NCBI GenBank assembly: GCA_022385805.1
Contig: MU277820.1
Location: 4,803-19,791, forward strand
Direction of reading: 5' to 3'
Length of the DNA stretch: 14,989 bases
From: Pilatotrama ljubarskyi
Taxonomy: Eukaryota; Basidiomycota; Agaricomycetes; Polyporales; Polyporaceae
Both the position numbers and the translations under genes were made by a program. The notes under the pieces are model-generated. The model did not search any database. It saw nothing but the letters and a program-made list of their open reading frames with translations, and had not been told where the DNA came from. Of this stretch, positions 7,240-14,989 are shown in pieces (the first letter of the stretch is position 1; every line of letters begins with the position of its first letter).

Positions 7240-7721
7240 CGGGTGGTGCATGAAGGGACAACGTGTGGGCCTCGCGAGGAATGCTGTGCGATAACTGAGC
7301 ACGCGCCGTCGGGGATGGACCGATCGTCCAAAGGCGGGTGCCGGAGATTGACTTTGGGTTCGATTGGGAGAACGTGGGCGAGGCCAGAGGCGAGCGTCAT
7401 GGTTCTAGAGAGTCATGTATAGCTGCGCGAGGCTTTGGAGGGTGTCCCGAGATACACCCGAGTCGAATTCGCGACGCTGTGCGACTAGGAAAGGGTGAGG
7501 AGGATAGACACGGACCAAGGGGCGCATTCTGAGCTGTCCGCTGACTGCAGCAAGAGCGAGGTGTTGGGCGGGGGAAGAGCAGCGTGCGGACTTGAGCGGA
7601 GGACGGTCGGATCGGAGGCTGGATGGGGGACACGAGGCTGCAGGCGCCCGTTCTCGAGTACTTCACAAGATGGTCGGCGAGACTCAGAGGCTACAATTGT
7701 ACATAAGACGAGGATGTGACG

Positions 7722-7790
7722 ACGCGTGTGTGACTGGGTGTGACGCACGCGTTGCTCATTGGGACTCCGCCCGAAACAGGTCTCACGCGT
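7722..7790 (+). promoter_or_regulatory. Cluster of three MluI cell-cycle boxes (ACGCGT) upstream of PCNA
   Basis: ACGCGT occurs at 7722-7727, 7747-7752 and 7785-7790, that is 89 to 157 bp before the PCNA start. In yeasts this hexamer is the core site of the MBF (Mbp1/Swi6) G1/S activator, and PCNA genes are known MBF targets. The sites are seen; regulation is inferred. Confidence 0.65.
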
Positions 7791-7845
7791 CTCTCTCCTC
7801 TCCTCCTCCTCCTCCTCCTCGTCCTCCTCGTCCTCCTCCTCCTCG
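7791..7845 (+). promoter_or_regulatory. CT-rich (TCC)n tract before the PCNA start
   Basis: A nearly pure pyrimidine tract dominated by TCC triplets lies 35-90 bp before the ATG. Such tracts commonly sit just upstream of, or at, transcription starts in fungal housekeeping genes that lack a TATA box, and no TATA box is evident here. It is also a simple-sequence repeat likely to vary in length. Confidence 0.5.
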
Positions 7846-7878
7846 CGCATCCTCCGCCACTCGCAACCCACACGCACG

Positions 7879-9492
7879 ATGCTCGAAGCAAAGCTGTCCG
7901 AGGCTGCCCTCCTCAAGCGTCTCCTCGACGGCAAGTATCCTCTCCTTCCTCCACGCTCTCCTCACCAGCTCACCCCCCGCGACAGCCGTCAAGGAACTCG
8001 TCACAGACGCCAACTTTGACTGCAACGACGAGGGCATCGTGAGTCTTCTCTCCTCCCTCTGCTCTGCGCTATTCTCTCTGGCACGCGTCCGCTTCGCGTC
8101 TCTCCCCTCTCGACGCGTCTTTCTTCGCGCGACCGCTCATCTACCCTTCCCCCACTCGCCCTGTTCTTCGTGCCCTATCGCCCTCGCTGTCTCAGTATCC
8201 ACGTCCCAGCCGCGATGGCATCGCTTCTTGCTCACGGCGACGCGTCTCCCTCACGCGTCGCGTCCATATACGTCACACTGCTCGTCTGACGCTCTCCCGC
8301 CGCCACCTATGCTCACCACTCATCCCACAGCATCTCCAAGCCATGGACAACTCACACGTCGCCCTCGTCGCAGTCAAGCTCGAGGCCGCCGGTTTCAAAA
8401 AGTACCGCTGCGACCGCCCCATTCCCCTCGGCGTCAACCTCGGCTCCCTCACAAAGGTCCTCAAGTGCGCAAAGGACGACGACGTCTGCATCCTCAAGGC
8501 CGCAGACGACGCCGACATCCTCACCCTCACCTACGAGGCAAAGAGTACGCGCCCGCTTCGTGCCATCCCGCCTCTCCCTGCTAACCCCCCAGCCCCGCTC
8601 CCCCAGACGCGGACAGGATCGCAGAGTACGAGATGAAGCTCATGGACATCGACGCCGACACCCTCGGCATCCCCGACACAGAGTACGACGCCTCGGTCAC
8701 CATGCCCTCCTCCGAGTTCGCCCGCATCGTCCGCGACCTCTCCCTCCTCGGCGAGTCCGTCCGCATCGAGGTCTCCAAGGAGGGCATCCGCTTCGTCTCC
8801 GACGGCGAAGCCGCCAACGGCAACATCCTCCTCAAGCAGACCGCAGAGGCGCCCTCCTCCAAGAAGAAGGGCTCCTCCTCGAAGCGAAAGCAGGACGACG
8901 ACGAGGACGAAGACGCAGAACCGGAGGACGAGGAGGGCCAGGACGAGCAGGAAGTGTCGGACGGCGAGGGTGGCAAGAAGAAGATCAAAAAGGAAAAGGT
9001 CAAGAAGGAGGAGAACGGCGAGGACGTCGAGATGAACGGCGCGGACGACGAGGACGAGGACGCGGGCGAGTTCAAGCCGAGCAAGCAGGAGGGCAGCGAC
9101 GCCGAGGAGGACGAGGACGAGGATGGCGGGTCGAGCAAGAAGCGAAAGAAGGCCCCGGGCAAGTCGGGCAAGCCGGCGAAGAAGGCAAAGAAGTCCAAGG
9201 GCGGCGACGAGGACGAGGACGAGGAGGACGACTTTGAGGGCGTGCGGATCGAGATGAACCAGGCGGTGACGCTCACGTTCAGCTTAAAGTACCTCGTCAA
9301 CTTCTCCAAGAGCTCCGCGCTCTCGAAGAAGGTCCAGCTCATGATGAGCAACGACGTCCCTCTCCTGGTCAGTCGCCCCTCTTCTGAGAGCGTTGTTTGG
9401 TTCGGTCACTGACATGCGGCGCATAGGTGTCGTACGGCTTCAACCAGGGCCACATCCGGTACTACCTCGCGCCCAAAATCGGCGACGACTAA
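7879..9492 (+). CDS. PCNA: Proliferating cell nuclear antigen (DNA sliding clamp) with large charged insertion
   Basis: Exons 7879-7930, 7986-8038, 8331-8544, 8607-9367 and 9427-9492 encode 381 residues. PCNA forms a trimeric ring around DNA that tethers polymerase delta, FEN1, ligase and repair factors in the nucleus. The protein starts MLEAKLSEAALLKRLLD, has LQAMDNSHVALV, the interdomain connector region (about 117-140, with LGIPDTEY), Lys164 in VSKEGIRF at the position ubiquitinated in other eukaryotes, and ends YYLAPKIGDD. The usual length is about 260. Between GNILLKQTA (to 186) and VRIEMNQAVTLTF (from 319) lies a block of about 124 extra residues made of Asp/Glu runs alternating with Lys clusters, including KRK at 199-201 and KKRKK at 284-288. 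It is in frame, within one exon, with no good splice sites around it. Intron 1 has a GC donor. Intron 2 is long (292 nt) and carries ACGCGT boxes. Confidence 0.97.
7931..7985 (+). other. GC-AG intron in PCNA
   Basis: Protein continuity at LLD-A-VKELVTDA requires exon 1 to end at 7930 and exon 2 to begin at 7986. The intron (55 nt) therefore starts GCAAGT and ends GACAG. A nearby GT (GTATCC) would shift the frame. GCAAGT is the usual form of the minor GC donor class. Confidence 0.8.
8083..8258 (+). promoter_or_regulatory. Four ACGCGT boxes inside PCNA intron 2
   Basis: The hexamer occurs at 8083-8088, 8113-8118, 8240-8245 and 8253-8258 in the 292-nt second intron (8039-8330). The other introns of this gene are 55-62 nt. 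The density exceeds the surrounding sequence, where only isolated copies are seen (for example near 3466 and 9962). An intronic cell-cycle enhancer is inferred. Confidence 0.5.
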
Positions 9493-9919
9493 TCGTCTGC
9501 CTGTCCGTCTTCCGCTCGTGACCGCTGTCTCGCACGTCCTCCTTTGCATTACCATTTTGTCGTATAGTTACCCGCTGTGTATTATTTCCTATCCCAGTCC
9601 GTCGTGAGTCCGCGTGCATCGACTCGTTAGTCCCAATGTTTCGAGAGAGGAGCTACAGCAACGAGTCCGTGCAAGAGGGCCGCACAAGGAGTGGCCGGGG
9701 AACAAGGCAAGGGGCGATCACGGGCGCTTGCGGTGTCTCGGTCGCTTGGACGCGAGCGCGACAGACTTTGGCTCTGTCGTCGTCGACCTCCTCCCGCTCA
9801 TCTCCACTCCACGCGCCCTCCTCGAGGCTTCATGTCGCCCTCTTTCTCAGCCGCATAGCGATCCTCACCGACATTCACGAAACGCAAAGAGAGACTACTC
9901 TGACAGGACACCCGTGGCG
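9493..9919 (+). other. Intergenic region between PCNA and the ENWDxDF gene
   Basis: These 427 bp must hold the PCNA 3' end and the promoter and leader of the next gene, both plus-strand. An AT-richer stretch at about 9545-9595 is the likely PCNA 3' processing area, although no AATAAA is present. From 9636 an upstream ORF fills most of the remainder. Confidence 0.6.
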
Positions 9920-9923
9920 ATGA
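9636..9923 (+). other. Upstream ORF ending in ATGA overlap with the next start codon
   Basis: An ATG at 9636 opens a 95-codon frame whose TGA (9921-9923) overlaps the main ATG (9920-9922) as ATGA. If transcription starts before 9636, this frame would be translated first and could limit or re-direct initiation. The protein is Arg/Ser-rich and unremarkable. The transcript start is unknown, so this may be chance. Confidence 0.25.
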
Positions 9924-12900
9924 GCACCCAGCCAGGTCCACCACCCACAGGTGCGTTAGGAACGCGTGCGTCGACGATCGTCGGTCCTCACGACCTGCAC
10001 TCATCCCCCACAGACGCCGCGGAGAACTGGGACGAGGACTTTGAGTTCGCCCAAGGCTCCTCCAGCTCCAGCGCACACGAACCCCACGCACCCGCAAGCC
10101 CGCCCGCCTCCCCCCCTCGACCGTCGCAAGCTGCGGCCACACGCGCACCCTCGACGCCTCTCTCCAAAGACAAGAAAAACACCGTTCCGCTGAAACACTG
10201 GGCCGAACCGGGCCCGTCCACTCCTTCCAAACGACAGTCGCTTCCACATCAGCATCAGCAGCAGCAAGCGCTACAGGCCACGACGGCTGCCGCTACGGAG
10301 AACTGGGACGACGACTTCCAAGACTCCGACTCGCCTCGGCCGAGTGCTGCCAAGAGACACGCCCCTGCGCACCCGCTGGCCAGGGCGGAGAGCGGTGGGA
10401 CCGACTCCCCGATCGTCGAGAACTGGGACGACGACTTCGAGGACGCGGCCGCACGCAGCGCCGGCGGCGCCTCCCCTCGTCGGCGCACGCCTCGCAAGCG
10501 TGGCTCCTGGCCGTCGTCCGACGAGGACGACGGAGAGGACGGCGCCGAGTACGGCTTTGCGGACGCCGATCGCGAGGAGGACCGCACCGTCACCTCGCGC
10601 TCGCGTGGCATGCACATGAACCCTTTCCAGCTCCCCTTGGATCCTCCGCCGCCACCCGTTCCCCCGCTCCCCTCGCCCTTCCCGCGTTCCCCCACCGCCT
10701 CCGTCTTCTCCGTCCCCGTCTCCTCCACCGGCAGAGAGTCCGTCACCGGCTACTCGTACTCGTCCACCGCCCACCTCGCCCTCCGGCCCACCATCTCGGG
10801 CGGCTCCGCCGCGCGTCTCGCACTTTTGCCGCCCAGTCCGCCGATCCACAGGGAGCGGCGACGGCTGAGGAAGAAGTCGCGTCCCCCGCCCAACTTTGAG
10901 GACGGCATCTTCGAGCTCGACGACCGCGCCGAGATCGTCGACCCTCCCGCTCCTCGGCCCACCACGCCCGAGCAGAAGAAGTCGCCTCCGGCGGTGCTTG
11001 ACGATCCTGCGGCCCCCGACGTCGGTAACACCTCCACGGCGTCGACAAAGACGCCGCTGCTCTCCCGCATCGGCTCCGTCGGCAAAAAGTGGGGTGCAGG
11101 TCGCAAGAAGCGCGTCAGCACGGGCCCGACCGAGGTCGCACTCCGCGAAGAGGGATCAGGAGCCTCGGACCGCCAGGTGGAGACCGGCGGCGGCGACGGC
11201 GCCTCCCGCCCGACAAGCTTCATCGCGTCGACGTCCCCGGGCAGCTCCGGCGCGCGCAACTGGTTTTTTCGCGGTGGTGGCGGCGGTCACGGCCCGCCGG
11301 GCTCGCCACCGAGACGCGAGGGGGCCTTGAAGAGCGAGAAGAGCGTCGAGCGCTTTCTCCACCTCATGCGCGCCGAGCGCGAACGCGACCGTGGGCATGA
11401 GCGTGCAGATGGCTCCCCCTCGTCCTCTCGCGAGAGGAAGAGCAGGGAAAGGGGCGGCAGGCACGGGAGGGAGAGCACGGCCGGCTCGTCGACCCTGCCC
11501 GAGGACCTGGACGATGCGATGGATGGGAGCGGCGTGCCGACTTCCACGTTGCTGTTCGGTGGTCCGCGGCGACCAACGTCTGTGCAGATCGCGCCGTCTT
11601 CCTCAGGTGGCTCTGGCTCTGGCTCGAGCTGGAGCACGCGTCCGCCTGGGCCCCGACACGCTTCGTATGGCGATGGACGACGTCGGCGTCCTGCGACGCC
11701 CAGTAGCCGTGCCAGCTCGAAGCCGCGGTCGGCTAGCGCGAGCGTCGAGGACGTCAACCGAGGCAAGACGGGCTCGACGACGACGCGGGAGACGTTCGAC
11801 GATCGCTCGAGCGACGCGAACCACGACCGACCGCCGCTTCCTGTCTCGGGACCGTCTGCTGAGCCCACGGAGAAGGAGAAGGGGAGCAGGCGGTTCATGG
11901 GCGGCATGCGGAGGATCAGTTTGGTCGGCAGCGGCAAGCACAAACGGACCAAGAGCGTGGCTCAGGAGGAGAGCAAGGTTGCGCAGGACAAGTCTTCGGG
12001 CGCGTCACCTCCGCGTAAGCCAAACCCTGAAGCCGTACACGACCAGAGCACGCCAAGGCCCCCGTCGCGCGTCATCAGAACCTCGCAGGACATTCTGCTC
12101 CCTCCGATCGAGCTGCAGCCTCCGTCTCCGCCACGACCCAAGGGCGGAAGGAAGACCCCACCGTCAGGTTCTGGTACGACACCGACGCGGCGGTCCTTGA
12201 ACGGTTCGCGGCCAACTCTGGAGCCGTCAAGGTCTCACCCGACTCTCTCGCCACGGTCGTCTCTCAGCCACGCTGCCTCTCAGGAAGGCCCGCTCCCGAC
12301 AATACCGTCTCCTCTGCCATCGCCTACTCGGCCGAAGCCGTCTACGTCCCCGGTGCAGACGGCTTCTCTTGGAAGGACCGCCCAGCCTCCGAAGGAGCGC
12401 GAAACGCCCACGAACTCGGCCGTCTTGCGAAGAAACTCGCTCGGCGACCTCAAGATCCCCGCGCGCATCAGCCAGGCACAGGTCGGCTTGCGCAGGGACC
12501 TGAACATGGTGCGAGACTTTGCGTCGAGCGTCGAGCGTGCGTATCCTTCCTCTCCACGCCCGCACTTCGCTGACTGTGCCTTCAGAACTCAAGCAGCTCC
12601 AGTCGACCTACTCCGCCCTAGTCGGGCAAGTTCGCGAAGTGCTCAACGATCCGCCAGAATCTCAATCGCGCCCGGTTTCCCCTAGCTTCATTCACCTGCC
12701 GCGACCGGTGCTCAGGACTCGCTCCAATACCAACCCTGCAGCGAACCCGGCGCCGAATCGCAACCAGCTGAATGCGGCCTTCCTGAACATCGAGGCCAAG
12801 TACCGGCTCTCGTGGGAGTGCGCCGAGCTGCTCATCGATCTCGGCGGAGGAGCCCCGAACCCGCCCACTTCACCACCGCCCTCGTCGAGCCAGTCGGCGC

Positions 12901-14357
12901 CCGCGGTGCCCACTACGGCCGAGAGCAGGAAGAGTCGAGAACGGGCGATCACGCTCGCTGGTGACGAGCAGAAGCCCGTCCTCACGCCGCCGCCCCATGC
13001 CATTATTACCTCTCCGCCTCTAGCGAGCCCTCCCTCCCAGTGGCGTGCGTCAACAGGACGGCACGACCTGAGCCAGCGCCAGCTGCTCCTATTGCGGGAG
13101 ATGCTCAACAATCCGGACCCGTCGGTCACGATGTCGTTTGAGCCGAACATCCCCGAGGAGGAGATCAACCGGAACTGGCGGTGGGGAGATGCAATGAACA
13201 GCACGGTGACGCTGCCGAGCGAGGAGTCAGGAGGAAATCACTACGGGACGGTGCCGTCGCCGACTAAGAAACGACGGACGAGCCGCTTGGGTATGCGCGG
13301 GATCCGGGATATGCTCAAGTCCATCAAGAAGTCGTATTCCGAGCAGGGACAGAGCCCGGCGCTGCCCCACGTACCAGCCTCATCTTCGTCCGTCTCTGCG
13401 AGCACAGACTCGTCAGTGAATCTGCCGCGTGAGTCCCGTCCCTCGTCTGTCGCCCAGCGCCGCCGTGCGAAGACGAGCGCAGGTCCGGAGTCGATCGCTT
13501 CTCGTCGAGAGATTCACCCCAACTCCCCGTACGGTACGACGCCGTCCCTGCCCCACAAGTCTTCCCCTCGCCGTCCGTCTCTGGCCTCCATCTTCCGCCT
13601 CGGCCAGAAGAGCAAGTCAAGTGCCGCTGGGGCCGGTCAGTCGGTCGACGATCTCAGCTCGAACGCAGCGGCCTTGACTAGCAGCGGCTCTGGCCATGCG
13701 AGTGGCAACAGCCTCGGCGACGACCTCGAGGAGGATTGGGACCGTGTCGAGTCGGTTTCTGACCTGGAGCACGCCGCGCGGACCCTTGGACTGCCCTCGG
13801 ACGGCACGGCGACGGTACGCGGGAAGAAGGGCAAGTCCCCGTACCTCTTTCAGCCCCGCGACCAGCGGTCAGAGACTCCACGGCGCGGTCCGGACGCATC
13901 TGGCTCGTCCGTCTGGAGTCCGGGAGAGTCTCCCAAGAAGCTCTCCGCGATCCCGCCATCGACGCTGCAGTCCTATCAACGGTCGATCAAACTGTCGGAC
14001 GTCCGCGAAGCCGGCGAAGGCGAGCAAGGCCCTCACACGGCCCGCGCCGCGTCGCGCAGCAAGAACCGCCAGTCCGCACCGAGTCCAAGCCCTGGGCGGC
14101 CTCCCTCGCGCAGCCGGAAGAACGCGACTGGGTCCGTGCGGTCTGCGCCGGCGCAGCCATGGGGCAGCCCGAGCCCGGACCTGGTCTCGGGGGCCCTGCC
14201 CGACGTCAAGCTGGCGATGGCGCCAGAGAACATCAAGCCGCTGCTCGAGAACGCGCGCGAAGTGCATGCGCGGTGCTCGGACTGTATAGCGGAGCTCGAG
14301 GCGCTGCTCGGCAGCTGTATCCCCGCTGCCGTACCGGGCCAAGCATCGGTACAGTAG
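9920..14357 (+). CDS. Large disordered protein with three ENWD(D/E)DF motifs; possibly Byr4/Bfa1-like
   Basis: Exons 9920-9950, 10014-12536 and 12586-14357 give 1,441 residues. Intron 1 (63 nt) is a multiple of three without stops, so the frame also reads through it. Intron 2 (49 nt, GTGCGT, CTGAC, TTCAG) bridges two long open frames and restores a coiled-coil-like VEQLKQLQSTYSALVGQV. The motif ENWDEDF lies at residues 14-20, ENWDDDF at 106-112 and 146-152. Most of the rest is Ser/Pro/Arg-rich and probably disordered, with proline runs and basic patches (KKWGAGRKKR). Better-ordered blocks are LSQRQLLLLREMLNNPDP, NRNWRWGDAMNSTVTLPSEE and the C-terminal ENAREVHARCSDCIAELEALL helix. Repeated acidic WDxDF motifs recall Byr4/Bfa1, the scaffold half of the GAP that restrains Spg1/Tem1 at the spindle pole. 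That link is from memory of motif style and is tentative; the gene structure is secure. Confidence 0.8.
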
Positions 14358-14632
14358 TTACGCCCGGTCCTTTGACGATACGTTCACGTCGTTACCTTAT
14401 TTCTTGATGTGCTGCTTTCGTATACGCTATCGCGTCAGTTGTCGATCCTGCCATGTATCTAACGTTCACCGCACGATGCAATGATAATGCTTGTTCAAGG
14501 CTAGGGTTAGATGGAGGAGGCGTGTGTGACAGGTGTGACGGACGGGTTGTGGCTGCGGCTGACGCGGGCCGCGGATGTGCGTACGTATGAGAAGCAGCCG
14601 CCAGCGCCTCTCTCGCTGCCACTGCTACTGCC
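14358..14632 (+). other. Intergenic region before the last gene
   Basis: This 275-bp gap between two plus-strand genes starts AT-richer (14385-14500, likely 3' end of the upstream gene) and then contains GTGTGAC repeats (near 14522-14538). No TATA box is seen, and no other feature can be supported. Confidence 0.5.
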
Positions 14633-14989
14633 ATGTCCGACGCTGCTCCGCCCCCGCTCCTCGCTGCCATCGCCAACTGCGCCGTCGCCCTCCGCACCAG
14701 CCCCGCCCGCCGCACCGCACCCGCACAGCCCCTCTCCGCCAGGGCCCAGCAGCGCCTCGTCCGCCAGGCCATCGCCCAGGCAGAGCTCGACGCCGAGGAG
14801 AGGCTGGCCCTCGCCATCACCCACGAAGACCTCCAGATCCTCCACGACTCTGTCAGGTCCGTCAAGGCAGAGTTCCCCGACCTCGACGGCCTCTCCTGGG
14901 ACACCCCCCAGGCCCGCGAGATGCTCCTCCAATGGGTCCGTCCTCCTCTCTCTCCTTCTTGCCTTGCCCTCACTCTCCCTAGCACGCTG
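14633..14989 (+). CDS. Hypothetical protein, 5' part only (runs off the window)
   Basis: ATG at 14633 (context GCCATGTC, close to a fungal consensus) opens a frame that stays open to the window end. The first 100 residues are Ala/Arg-rich, then probably alpha-helical and charged: QRLVRQAIAQAELDAEERLA, ITHEDLQILHDSVRSVKAEF and a Trp-containing end (DGLSWDTPQAREMLLQW). At 14936 GTCCGT followed by a CT-rich stretch and CCCTAG (to 14982) could be a 47-nt intron directly after that Trp. No family is recognised. Codon use is strongly C-ending, as in PCNA, which supports a real, well-expressed gene. Confidence 0.6.
   Translation, partial: MSDAAPPPLLAAIANCAVALRTSPARRTAPAQPLSARAQQRLVRQAIAQAELDAEERLALAITHEDLQILHDSVRSVKAEFPDLDGLSWDTPQAREMLLQWVRPPLSPSCLALTLPSTL

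Larger units (their letters stand above)
7127..7878. other. Divergent intergenic region, MARVEL-like gene / PCNA
   Basis: These 752 bp separate two outward-pointing starts. The left side holds a TATA-like box for the minus-strand gene. The right side holds three ACGCGT boxes and a CT-rich tract before PCNA. The central 7300-7700 shows no motif or conserved-looking frame that I can support. Confidence 0.7.

Noticed and set aside
7592..8584. 330-residue plus-strand frame across the PCNA promoter and first exons
   Set aside because: It is a low-complexity product that crosses promoter, introns and exons in a frame unrelated to PCNA, and starts from a non-ATG codon.
8560..9237. 225-residue Arg/Gly-rich frame on the plus strand
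   Set aside because: It is an out-of-frame reading of PCNA exon 4. The PCNA frame matches a known conserved family.
8820..9240. PCNA insertion as an unspliced intron
   Set aside because: No suitable donor lies at the left edge and no paired acceptor at the right. The frame is kept throughout with coding-like codon use, and this gene's other introns each have clear signals.
8581..9351. 256-residue Ser-rich frame on the minus strand
   Set aside because: It is the antisense of the PCNA exon encoding Asp/Glu-rich sequence (GAC/GAG codons read as GTC/CTC and TCC/TCG). It has no start context and no domain.
11287..11952. Minus-strand frames of 221 and 112 residues within the large ENWDxDF gene
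   Set aside because: They are GC-rich shadow frames opposite a long coding exon and have no recognisable product. The plus-strand 269-residue frame at 11391-12200 is rejected for the same reason.
14392..14985. 197-residue minus-strand frame at the right end
   Set aside because: It is antisense to the plus-strand gene starting at 14633, whose C-ending codons and good start context are more convincing.
1..14989. tRNA, rRNA or other structured RNA genes
   Set aside because: No A/B box pair with a cloverleaf and no rRNA-like segment was recognised on either strand by eye.

Overview
This window reads as nuclear DNA of a filamentous basidiomycete, probably an Agaricomycete. It is GC-rich, its genes are cut by many short introns (mostly 49-116 nt, GTnnGT...YAG with CTNAC-like branch sites), a Ty3/gypsy retroelement is present, and the best-identified protein is a eukaryotic PCNA. 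All exon structures were deduced by reading frame, splice signals and protein continuity; no transcript or database evidence was available.

Left part (1-4400): a mobile-element region. Positions 1-504 hold a structured tandem repeat with nested inverted repeats. Next to it lies a Ty3/gypsy element on the minus strand. It has an intact gag (2518-3810), a pol reading frame in the -1 frame (593-2524) with protease and reverse transcriptase but no RNase H or integrase, and upstream leader/LTR sequence (about 3851-4372). The gag end carries a correctly phased slippery heptamer, GGGAAAA, two codons before the stop. The leader has no tRNA-type primer site. Instead it has a 10-nt segment perfectly complementary to the predicted 5' end of its own transcript, as in self-priming Tf1/sushi-type elements.

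Middle (4400-7130): weakly coding sequence with a possible spliced orphan gene (about 4459-4950), a foldback inverted repeat (about 5100-5252), a two-exon gene for a 78-residue protein (5569-5858, minus), an uncertain ORF (5922-6194, minus), and a confident five-exon gene for a four-helix MARVEL-like membrane protein (6231-7126, minus).

Right part (7127-14989): the MARVEL-like gene and PCNA (7879-9492, plus) diverge from a shared 752-bp intergenic region. Three ACGCGT boxes (MluI cell-cycle box, MBF-type) sit just before PCNA, and four more lie inside its unusually long second intron. The PCNA is 381 residues rather than about 260, because a roughly 124-residue Asp/Glu- and Lys-rich block is inserted in one loop of the second domain. 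Downstream is a 1,441-residue, mostly disordered protein (9920-14357, plus) with three ENWD(D/E)DF motifs, possibly a Byr4/Bfa1-like septation/mitotic-exit regulator. A further plus-strand gene starts at 14633 and runs off the window.

The strongest candidates for something undescribed are the PCNA with its large charged insertion (including two adjacent SUMO-consensus motifs), the self-priming plus frameshift design of the retroelement, and the repeat at 1-504, whose hairpin stem differs between copies by fully compensated base changes.
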